NCBI GenBank assembly: GCA_018873225.1
Contig: JAEILZ010000005.1
Coordinates: forward strand, 1,798,001-1,862,000
Origin: [Phialemoniopsis] sp. UDSM-2020
Taxonomy: Eukaryota > Ascomycota > Sordariomycetes > Thyridiales > Thyridiaceae
Direction: 5' to 3'
Length of the DNA: 64,000 nucleotides
Positions 55,881-64,000 of this stretch are shown here, piece after piece. Below the pieces are notes generated by a model that was given only the letters and a program-made list of their open reading frames with translations, did no database searches and was not told the DNA's origin. The position numbers and the translations under genes are program-made. Every line of letters starts with the position of its first letter. Position 1 is the first letter of the stretch.

Positions 55881-57431
55881 ATGGCGTCAGCAGTGCCGAT
55901 AAATCCCGCTGTTATCCAGAAACATGTGAAAGTGCGCGAGCTGCACTTTACAGGCTACAGCAATGGCGAGCTGTCGTTCAGAGATCAGAGCGGGAATGGG
56001 GCTGATGCGAATGTTCAAGTACAAGAGGGTCAAATTATCCTCGTCGCCAGATCGGGCAATGGATACATCTTAATCGCCCTCCACGAAGACCCGGAGAACC
56101 GGGACAGGGCGTTTGAGCTATCCGGAATAGGCTCGTCAGAGTTACTCCAAGACATCCTGGATGCACACCTCCTGCAAGATCTACCGGATGGGTTGAAGGG
56201 ATCTGACAACCACAGGCTCCATGTCATCGTCTCGGCGCGGTCTGGGATTGGTCTAGCCCAGAGCTTCTACGATGGTGTGGTCGAGCCGCTGCTCGCCTCG
56301 CTCGGACTCGCCCGTCGGACTCACGCGGACGGACCCTCGTCAGCATCACGGGACGACCCGGCCACCTACGATCTCGTCGTCACGCAGAGCTCCCGGACAG
56401 TCAAGGACTTTGCGCGGGATCTATGGGCACACACCATCCCAGATGGCGCCGCCGGGCAGCAGCACACGATCCTGCTGCTCTCAGGCGACGGCGGCGTCGT
56501 CGACCTGCTGAACGGCAGCCGCGAGCCGCCCAGACCGGGACTGCAGCACCCGACCGTCGCCGTCGTGCCCCTCGGCACGGGCAACGCCCTCTTCCACTCC
56601 CTGCACAAGCCGCACTACTCATCGCTGCCGGCACCGTCGCACTTCGCCCTCGCCCTGCGCACACTGCTCCGCGGTACCGCCCAGCCGCTGCCCACCTTCG
56701 AGGCGGCCTTCTCCCCCGGCGCGCGGCTCATAACGTACTCGCCCCCGTCGAATGGAACAGCCAACGGCAACGGGGACGCGCTCGAGGAGCACGCGCAGGT
56801 CGTAAACCGCCTGTACGGCGCCATCGTCGCCTCGTACGGCTTCCATTCGCAGCTGATCTGGGAGAGCGACACGCCCGAGTACCGCCGCCACGGGGACAAG
56901 CGTTTCGCCATGGTCGCGGGCGAGCTGCTCAAGGAGGCGCACCAGTACCGCGCCGAGGTCGAGGTGGTGCCGTCGTCTTCGGGCGGCCAGAGGGTCTTAC
57001 TAGACGGTTCCGGTGGGCTCGTGACCGGCAAGGAGAAGGCAGGAGAGCAGCGGTTCGCGTATGTGCTTGCGGCGATGGTGTCGAACCTTGAGAAGACGTT
57101 TACTATCTCGCCGGCGAGCAGGCCACTCGACGGCCGTCTACGGCTGGTGCACTTTGGCGGCGCGGACGGGATGCAGACCATGGAGATCATGAAGGCTGCG
57201 TACCAGGAGGGCAAGCACGTCGGCATGACTTGGTCTCAGGGCGAAGGCAAGCAAGGCAAGCAGCGCGCTGTAGGGTATGATGAGGTAGACGAGGTCAAGA
57301 TCACGGTGAGTGAGAGCGATGCGAGGTGGAGGAAGGTATGTGTGGACGGCGTCATCGTCGAGATCCCCGAGGGAGGGTTCATGAGCTTGAGTAAAGTTCC
57401 ACAGCCGAGCTACCGCGTTCTGGTTGCTTGA
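55881..57431 (+). CDS. Sphingosine kinase / diacylglycerol kinase-like lipid kinase
   Basis: Single-exon gene, 516 aa from the ATG at 55881 (MASAVPINPAV); the frame extends 10 codons further but only from a TTG. It belongs to the DAGK_cat/LCB kinase superfamily that phosphorylates long-chain bases, ceramide or diacylglycerol with ATP. The catalytic domain starts at LHVIVSARSGIGLAQSFYD (about 114-132), then LLLSGDGGVVDLLNG (about 198-212, the SGDG nucleotide loop) and VAVVPLGTGNALFHSLH (about 226-242, the GxGNxL loop). YGFHSQLIWESDTPEYRRHGDKRF resembles the D-E/R-Y-R-GxxRF region of LCB kinases (quoted in part: RHGDKRF). The C-terminal PLDGRLRLVHFGG matches the beta-sandwich end. The N-terminal 110 residues resemble a lipid-kinase regulatory lobe. 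Which lipid is used is not shown. Its stop is only 85 bp from the ABC-F gene's stop on the other strand. Confidence 0.88.
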   Translation: MASAVPINPAVIQKHVKVRELHFTGYSNGELSFRDQSGNGADANVQVQEGQIILVARSGNGYILIALHEDPENRDRAFELSGIGSSELLQDILDAHLLQDLPDGLKGSDNHRLHVIVSARSGIGLAQSFYDGVVEPLLASLGLARRTHADGPSSASRDDPATYDLVVTQSSRTVKDFARDLWAHTIPDGAAGQQHTILLLSGDGGVVDLLNGSREPPRPGLQHPTVAVVPLGTGNALFHSLHKPHYSSLPAPSHFALALRTLLRGTAQPLPTFEAAFSPGARLITYSPPSNGTANGNGDALEEHAQVVNRLYGAIVASYGFHSQLIWESDTPEYRRHGDKRFAMVAGELLKEAHQYRAEVEVVPSSSGGQRVLLDGSGGLVTGKEKAGEQRFAYVLAAMVSNLEKTFTISPASRPLDGRLRLVHFGGADGMQTMEIMKAAYQEGKHVGMTWSQGEGKQGKQRAVGYDEVDEVKITVSESDARWRKVCVDGVIVEIPEGGFMSLSKVPQPSYRVLVA

Positions 57432-57516
57432 ATGTGGCGAAAGACAGAAAGCTAGATGACTAGACTACATTAGACATGCAACAGAGAAACAAGCCCTTTT
57501 CTCCTGCCCTTCCCCG

Positions 57517-60013
57517 TCAGTCCTTCAGCATCTTTTTCACTTTCTTCTCCATGGTGGTCTCAAACTCCTGCACACCACCGTTAAGCAAGCTCAGCTTGCC
57601 AGCTTTGAGGCTGTACACCGTCCTCTTCCTCATGACTCCAGTTCCACTCGCTCCAGCATCGGCTTCGTCAAACTCATCTTCATCATCTAGCACATTCTCG
57701 TCGTCAACAATGCCCTCGACGACACCCCTGACAAACCACCTGTCGTGGCTAACCAGCACGACCGCGCCGCCCCATCCGGCGAGCGCAGACCGCAGCGCCC
57801 CGACGGTCTCGTAGTCGAGGTGCGTCGTCACCTCGTCCAGCACGAGACACTGCGGCCGCCGCCACAGGATCCGCGCCAGCTCGCACCGCGCCAGCTGTCC
57901 GCCCGACAGCCTCGCGAGCGGCACGTCCGACGCCGTCCGTCCCGCAAGGCCTAGCGACGCCAGGAGCGCGCGCACGTCGCCCTCGTCGAGCTGCTCGCTG
58001 TCGACCTCGCTCATCAGCAGCGACAGGGCTGTGACGCTGAGGTCGGCCAGCCCCAAAGCCAGCAGCGCCGGCACGGCGTCCTGCGAGTAGTAGCCCAGGC
58101 GCAGGCGAGGGTGGTGCGCCGTCGAGCCGCGCGTGGGCTGCGTCTCGCCGACGAGCAGGCGCACGAGGGTCGACTTGCCGGCGCCGTTGAGGCCCAGGAT
58201 GCCGACGCGGTCGCCCATGGCGACGGAGAGGTCGACGCCTCGCAGGACGTCGGCCGTGGTGCGCGGATAGCGGAACACGGCACCCTCGGCACTGATCAGG
58301 GCGCCCGGGAAGCGTAGGTCCGGCGGATCGGGCAGGCTGATGGCGACGACGCGCTCCTCGGGCGGGATGTCGAGCTCGGCGCGCGCCGTCAGATGGAAGC
58401 CGACGAGGTCGCGGTTGAGCTTGAAGCGGTGACCCTTTTCGTTGGTCTGCAGGCCCCAGCGGTCGTCGAGCTTCTTCTGGCGCGACTTGGCCTGCCGCAT
58501 GCGGTTCTCGTCGTTGTTCTTCTTGCCCTCGCGCATGTTGCGCGAGATGGTCTCTTGGATGTGGGCGCGCTGCTTGTCCTGTGCCTCCTTGGCTTTCGTC
58601 AGGTGCTGCTTCTTCTCGGCGGTGGCGGCCTCGTAGGACGGGAGGTCGCCGTGGTAGTAGGTCAGGGACTTGTCCTTGAGGATGAGCAGGTCAGTGCACA
58701 GAGAGATGAAGTCGCGGTCGTGAGATACCAGGATGAGGGTGGGTGCGTCGGGAGAGTCTTCGAGTGATCGAAGGTAGCGCTCCAGCCAGATGATGCCCAT
58801 CAGGTCTAGAAAGTTGGTAGGCTCGTCCAGAATGAGAATATCCGTCTCGGACAAGAGCACAGTAGCCAAAGCGGTCCGCATCTGCCAACCACCCGATAGG
58901 CTGGAGACCGCTTTGTTCATGTAAGCCTCGCTGAAACCGAGGCCGGTGAGAATCTTCTTGGCCCGGGATACAGTTTCGGCCAGACGTGATGGCTCAACTT
59001 GGAGTTGAAGATCTGCAAGCATCTCCACTGCTTCCTGAGTCTCCTTCTCAAGAATCTCCACAGAGATGTCCTCTTCCTTCTCAAAGAAGCTGAGGAGAAT
59101 GACCAGTGGTCAGTCCATTGTTGTAGCTTCACAAGATCCCGAAACTCACCGGTCGTTTGATGCGGCGAGAGTCTTTTCGAACGCTGTCAAAGCCTTCTTG
59201 GCCTGCAGTCCCCTGTCACCGCTGCGTAAACGATAGTTCTTGTCAAGAATGAAGTGCTGCTTCTCAAGTCGGTCGTGCTGGATCTGGCGCAATGCCCGCA
59301 GCGCCCCGAAGGAGTCTGAAGTCTTTCCAATTCCTTTGGCAAGGACTTTAAGATGTAATGTCAGCGGTCAAAATGTTGCCACTGCTGTCGGGACGGGAAG
59401 CAGACCGTCTATGTCCTGCTGGAGCTCGTCCCTGGCTGTCGCCTTTCCGATGACCTGCTCCAGCACCGTCACTCCGTGAGCAGAGTCGGCTGTATTCTGT
59501 TGAGAATCCACTTCATCCGTCACATTTTCTGCGTTCGTTTGCTGCAGAATTGATATCCGCGTTTCCTCGGGAATACCTGGTATCAATTTCTCCGAGATGG
59601 CTTTGAGAAGAGCTATGCTCGAGGAGTTGTATCGTCAGCGTTAATGAGTTACCTTGGGAAAGATAACAATAGGAGGACTCCTTACTCGACTTGCCAGAGC
59701 CATTCCTCCCTACCAACGCATACCTCTGGCCTGCTTTGAGCCGGAGGTCTGCATTGACAAGGATCTCATTGCCTGTGGCCTTAGCCTTGGCCTTGCTCTT
59801 CCCCTTGACTTTAGCTGCTGTTCCCTGCTGGTCCCCCGATGCGACAGTGATGTTGAGACCTTCAATGTTCAGCTAGATATCATTGTTTAGACAATATTCT
59901 GTTAAGGCTCTGTAGAAGGTGGTTCATATTACCTCTCTATCACTCGCACCGCCAATGTGAAAGCGGGTCTGTTTGCAGGATACCAGGATAGTTGATGATA
60001 CGTCGGGGGCCAT
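57517..60013 (-). CDS. ABC-F family ATPase (two ABC domains, no membrane region)
   Basis: Five exons: 59933-60013, 59686-59872, 59406-59612, 59150-59345 and 57517-59089. The four introns are 60, 73, 60 and 60 bp; donors are GTAATA, GTAAGG, GTCTGC and GTGAGT, and the phases agree throughout. The product is 747 aa. Exon 2 to 3 restores the first Walker A (GRNGSGKS-T, about 82-90). A long helical arm (about 150-260) precedes LSGGWQMRTALA (about 287) and LDEPTNFLD (about 312). After the linker, domain 2 has GLNGAGKST (about 520), RLSGGQLARCELARI (about 615) and LDEVTTHLD (about 640), where DEPTNHLD is usual. ABC-F proteins (Gcn20, Arb1, New1 in yeast) act on ribosomes in translation or biogenesis rather than as pumps. 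The N terminus matches neither Gcn20 nor Arb1 as I know them, so the subgroup is left open. Confidence 0.93.
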
Positions 60014-60478
60014 GCTCAATGATGGACAGCAGATGCGATCGGGCTTAGGTTGATGGTACTGATTTCTTGTAATTGACCGGGTTGTCTCCCTACAATTCTC
60101 ATGCGTGTAGATGCCTCATCATCTCTGCCCCAGGGGCTCATCTTTAAAGGCTTCAGTCTGGCAATACATAGCACGGCAATGCGACCGCGCCACCATTGAG
60201 GACAAACTATTTCATCAGGCTTGGTGGAATTATGCAATCCAATGGTCCCAGATCGGCGCTGGCTTTGAAGTTAAAGCTGCCGCCGGGTGACTCAGGCCGG
60301 CACAGTGACGTACATTAGTGCATGCACAAACCCAACTCCAACCCCGCCTTTCTCTAGATGCTGTTTGTTGACTGCCATCTTACAAGTAGATGTCACAGGA
60401 TCATTGAGTCTGTTAATAATATGCTATGATCTGACAATACGGCGGCGGAGCCTCGTCTTTTCTATTGCCCTTCCTCTC
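60014..60478. other. Intergenic: ABC-F promoter and SET gene 3' flank
   Basis: 465 bp on the upstream side of the ABC-F start (60013) and downstream of the SET-protein stop (60479). No gene or strong motif seen. Confidence 0.5.
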
Positions 60479-61685
60479 TCATACCTGATCCTTTCCGGAA
60501 GGAGGATATGGCTCTGACAAGCTCCTCAGAAACCTCAGTGTTGCAATCGACTTGGTCGACTCTGCGTCTGCACACTGATGGATGGCGAGCTCCTTCATCG
60601 TCCATTCTCGTGCAGTCTCCGTCCGCTCCAGCCTCTGTGCAAATCGAGCGGCAAGGCTGTAGGCTCGTGCAAAGTACCCCACGAGGTCGGCCTCTTCCAG
60701 CATCTCTATCAACTCCGTTGCATCATCCAATAGTCTCTTGACCTCCTCTCTCGGTGTGCTCGGGTCTAGCAGTCCGTCTTCATTAGCCGCTCTTTCCAAC
60801 TCGCCCAACAACTCGCCCATCTGCACCCGCTTGTCGTCCGACGCCTCATCATCGTCCCGACATGCATCACACCCGCAGCGGAATCCGTACTGCTCCAGCC
60901 GGCGCTGCCTCGCCTCCCTGCTCTTCAAGAGCGGCACGTAGCTGACGAGCACCTCCTCCCCGGGCCCGATATCCCGCGTCGCCCACACGACGTTCCTGCC
61001 CCGGCTGCCCCGCGGCGTCACCGTCCACACACTGACGGCGTTGGGCCGGCACGAGTGGTTGATCCGCGCCATCCGCGGGAACATGCCCCAGTCCGACGCC
61101 GCGATGGTGTAGGCATTGCTCCGCAGTATGTAAAAGTTGCGCCCGCGGGCCGGCTCCTCGGGGAACCGGTGCTCGTGACAGGCGTGGAAATCGGCCCTCT
61201 GCTCGTCGGTAAGCTGCTCGACGGCGCTGTCCGCGAGCCGGACCATCTCCGCGAATATCAGCAGCGGGTTGTCGTCCGTGACAGAACTGTTGGGTGGTGT
61301 GATACTGAAGAGCGGCTCCTCCTCCATTATGTGTGCGCCCTTTGGTATGGGTTCTGTGGCGAACACGCCGAGCCCCTTTCCGGCAGAGGGCCGGATTTCC
61401 CATACAGCTTCTGTAGATTGTTGCATCACTAGGGAAATGGTGTCAGTAACATCGCCATGAGTGACGTCCTCTCCCTAGCTCGGCTGGCTTACTGTCGCTC
61501 TTGAGACATAGAGAGTCGCCCGTGCCGCCCTTACACGTTCCCGCAGATGGGCTTAGCGGCCGTCCCGCTGCTAGTAAGGGAGCCGGCGTATTCGCCTCGG
61601 TCAAATGAACTGCGACATAGATGGCTAGAAGGATCATCAAAGGTGGGCATGATGTGAAAAGCCAGAACGTCCAGAGACTAAGCAT
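60479..61685 (-). CDS. SET-domain protein with N-terminal secretory signal
   Basis: Two exons, 61493-61685 and 60479-61428, with a 64-bp GTAAGC...CTGAC...CTAG intron in phase 1, give 380 aa; the split codon makes the ATG that joins LKSD to MQQSTEAVWEI. Exon 1 encodes a hydrophobic N terminus (MLSLWTFWLFTSCPPLMILL, about 1-30) like a signal peptide or anchor. The SET domain spans about 73-235: GKGLGVFATEPIPKGAHI, then RINHSCRPNA (about 185-194, the NHS core) and GEEVLVSYVPLL with the catalytic Tyr. A post-SET-like RCGCDAC (about 248-254) follows and the tail is helical. The family resembles fungal SET5/SMYD-like proteins, most of which are lysine methyltransferases in cytosol or nucleus. A secretory N terminus is unusual but is seen in some fungal relatives. 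A shorter form from the exon-2 ATG at 61426 (residue 66) would lack the signal. Confidence 0.85.
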
Positions 61686-63875
61686 AGCGACGGATTGTTT
61701 GTGAGAGCGTCGAACCCAGAACTGTTGGAAAGATCATGAATGTAGATGCGAGGTTGCGAACAAATCCCAAACAACAGGCAAAATATTGAGTAGGTACTAT
61801 TATGGTCCCGAGGCAGTAAATGTGGTCTGTTGTTTGGCCTTTACAGCCTGAACTGCGAATCTGGTGTGAGCGCATCCATAAAGGATCGACCACACCGAAA
61901 CATCGGCAGCCTCGCGTTACGAAGGCCTCGAAACTCGATCATTCGAGCCTAGCGTTGTGGTGTAAGTGTTGCGTTGTATCCCGTAAGTTCCGTTTTCGAC
62001 TGGAAGTTACTACATCGCCCAGATTTTAGGCTATAGATAATGATGCTAGGCATTCATCCCGGTCTTGGGTTGCTTCGTCATCTCAAAGATGCCACCTAGC
62101 TGGAACTTGGTACACCAACAACATGAGCTACAGGCAGAGGAGAAAACTCCAGAGATCAGTGTGCACCACCAATTTCGCGCAAGGAATGTCTCGTCCAAAC
62201 AGCAGGTTCACGAGATCCCGCATCCGCGTGCCAGGGATTTCATCCCTAGTATCAGACCAGAAACTTCGCGCGCCTGATCAACCAACTTCGCGATGCATAC
62301 ACACAGAAGATCACCCGCCCCGATCCCAACATGCCGGGTTCAAGCGTTTAGAGTTGCGGGAGATCGCTGGGCAAATCGCAACCTAAGTGACGAGCGGAGG
62401 TGGCTTGAACGGCACGACTCGCATTCACATTCCGCGGGGTGGCGCGTGGGCAGCATCCCAGGACCATCCCTTGCATGTAGGCCGGCATCACTTACACGGG
62501 ACGGAGCTGAGATGATCTCAGCTCTACACTACTGTGGGAGCCTTTTCGATATCTCGTCGCCCAAGTACTCTGTAGAGGCAAAATGCTGGAGCCAGACTCC
62601 GACCATGTCTAGAAGGGTGTCATATTCTATACTGCGTAGAATTTGTAAAAAGAACACGGCAATTGCTCCGCTCAGAGAAAAGCCGACGACAACATTGTCT
62701 GTCCTCGTCGGAGAAGACGCGACGTCTGCCAAGCCTAGCCCATTCCAATGTCTTCAGCGTCCGGCTTTCCCCCTCTTTCCTAATCCGGATTCTGCGCATC
62801 ATTTCATGGAAGGACTTATAAGATCAAGAGGTGCGAGCAAGGGGGGGAAAAAACGCGCTCTGGCCTCATTCCTCGCAAGGCAAGCGAACAAGCACGTTGG
62901 AATGTCGGGCCCGGAGTCCGGCCCAAAGAAAAAGAGCGCTAAGCCGGCGCCGCGCCGTGCGCCGGCCGCCATGTGGTGACATCCAAGACAAACGTCTAGC
63001 GTCTCCTTTGTGCACCTTTCGGTGCAGGTCATTGGTAGATCTCTCCCAGTGGTCTGCTGACGGGTACCTGCAGTAAGGCACCGCTCTTTAAGCAATTAAG
63101 AAAACCGGAGCAGAAATCCACACACACGCACACCAACAGCCTGTCGCCCATGGCGATCTCGAACGGTGGAACCATGGCCAATCTTACTTGAACCTATCGC
63201 AGACTTTGCGATCCAATCAAATAATGCGCAGTGAGAATTCTGCTCGGGCAAGGATCTATGTGAGTCAAAATGTTGAGGCCATCGCGAAGGATTCTGGCCG
63301 GCTGATGAGGGAATAAGGTGTTGTGCGTAAGATCCTTCGATCGGTACAGCCAGTCACGCAGAACAATCGAGAACCATGGAGGATTCAACACCGAAGAATG
63401 TGCATCGAGTCAAATATCAAGGTGTGCAATGTTTGATGTTATTTTTTTGTCCAGGGCGAAGATTAGCAACTAAAAAGCCGGTAAGAGGCATGCCTCGCCG
63501 GTAAGTTTGTCGAAGAATTAGAAGAAAGGGGTAGAATGCTTTAACCCATCGTGATCAACGATGCAAAAGCCTGTGATAAGAAAGCCTCCCGTACCAAATA
63601 CACGCCAAAAGTCGTAAAATCCACCAAACTCCTTGCCATCAAGGTCCGTTAATGCTGCGCGCTGCATAGTAGTCCACTGAAAACATGATGAGCCGTAATA
63701 ACATCCGACAATGCACAAAAAAGAGGAGGTAAGAGGTAGCCGGATGGGTGGTTTGCGCAATGCAATATCGCAGGGTGAAGTGAATCGCCGTCGTAGATTC
63801 GTAACTCATTGCAGGAAACGGTGCTGGCCAGTTGAGGTGAAGACCTCCGACCAGCACGTAAATGCGTTACGAGAT
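61686..63875. other. Intergenic, 2.2 kb, no convincing gene
   Basis: A plus-strand frame of 228 codons (62293-62979) shows no family resemblance, is crossed by minus-strand frames and is not called. A GC-rich hairpin lies at 62943-62966. The promoter of the SET gene occupies the left end. Confidence 0.45.
62943..62966. repeat. GC-rich inverted repeat, 8-bp arms, 8-nt loop
   Basis: GCCGGCGC at 62943-62950 and its exact reverse complement GCGCCGGC at 62959-62966 flank CGCGCCGT. It could form a stable hairpin or terminate transcription; its function is unknown. Confidence 0.5.
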
Positions 63876-64000
63876 TTACAAGAGGGCAGCGAAGGCGACG
63901 GCTGCGAAAGCCACGAGCGCACCAGCAGGGCCAGCCATGGCACCAGCGCTGACGGGGACGACCGTCGGCGTAGGGGTGCTGGTCGGGACGACCTGGGGGC
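63876..64000 (-). CDS. C-terminal end of a probable GPI-anchored secreted protein (partial)
   Basis: The frame enters from the right edge and stops at 63876 (TAA). The visible 40 residues are a Thr/Pro/Val-rich segment (TSTPTPTVVPV), then small residues SAGAMAG, then a hydrophobic end (ALVAFAAVAFAALL) with no charged tail. This is the layout of a GPI-attachment signal: an omega site among Ser/Gly/Ala, a spacer and a hydrophobic C terminus, after a Ser/Thr-rich O-glycosylated stretch. Many fungal cell-wall proteins end this way. The start and the functional domain lie outside the window, so the protein family cannot be named. Confidence 0.65.
   Translation of the reverse strand, partial: PQVVPTSTPTPTVVPVSAGAMAGPAGALVAFAAVAFAALL

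Noticed and set aside
56486..56500. SGDGG in the lipid kinase as a possible broken nucleotide loop
   Set aside because: Sphingosine-kinase relatives use SGDG followed by variable residues, so the Gly in place of Thr is within family range and not evidence of inactivity.
62293..62979. 228-codon plus-strand frame in the right intergenic region
   Set aside because: It has no recognisable domain, mixed composition, stops soon in related phases, and no clear coding codon bias; its end runs through a GC hairpin.

Overview
The window comes from the nuclear genome of a filamentous ascomycete (Pezizomycotina, most likely a sordariomycete). The introns are short (50-121 bp) with GT...CTAAC/CTGAC...AG signals. 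The genes are well spaced, the coding DNA is GC-rich, and the gene set is typical: cytoplasmic dynein heavy chain (ro-1/nudA type), Mtr10, Trm1, GCP4, an OPT transporter, a Zn2Cys6 regulator and a fungal SLATT protein. I see no transposon, virus, tRNA/rRNA gene, CRISPR array or secondary-metabolite cluster. I could run no search or RNA evidence; gene models were built by hand from splice signals, phase and protein conservation.

Layout. 0.5-3 kb, minus strand: a mitochondrial-type phosphopantetheinyl transferase (PPT2/AcpS) and a multi-pass membrane protein resembling the fungal DUF1774 family. 5.2-18.4 kb, minus: the complete cytoplasmic dynein heavy chain (4,350 aa, two introns). 19.7-21.4 kb, minus: a Q-rich protein with a FAR1/WRKY-GCM1-type zinc domain. 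23.4-24.7 kb, plus: a 2EXR/F-box-like protein. 24.9-29.8 kb, minus: GCP4, then a spartin/senescence-domain protein. 32.6-36.2 kb, plus: a large Zn2Cys6 regulator whose 5' end is unresolved. 37.7-38.7 kb, plus: a GNAT acetyltransferase. 39.2-44.2 kb, minus: importin Mtr10 (six exons), then 5-formyl-THF cyclo-ligase. 45.2-48.3 kb, plus: OPT transporter. 48.7-52.3 kb, minus: a GT31-like glycosyltransferase and a fungal SLATT membrane protein. 53.1-57.4 kb, plus: Trm1 and a sphingosine/diacylglycerol-kinase-like enzyme. 57.5-61.7 kb, minus: an ABC-F ATPase and a SET-domain protein with a secretory N terminus. The right edge cuts a probable GPI-anchored wall protein.

The genes are mostly housekeeping and do not form one pathway. 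Two touch microtubules (dynein heavy chain and GCP4), and several touch translation or nuclear traffic (Trm1, ABC-F, Mtr10). The more unusual items are the SLATT protein (a family linked to bacterial conflict systems), the probably domesticated Mutator-type DNA-binding gene, a GC-AG intron behind a 15-nt first exon, a 54-bp frame-preserving intron, a SET protein predicted to enter the secretory route, and an exactly 11-bp-periodic TGTCAA array at 37.2 kb. I did not find a convincing new multi-gene system.
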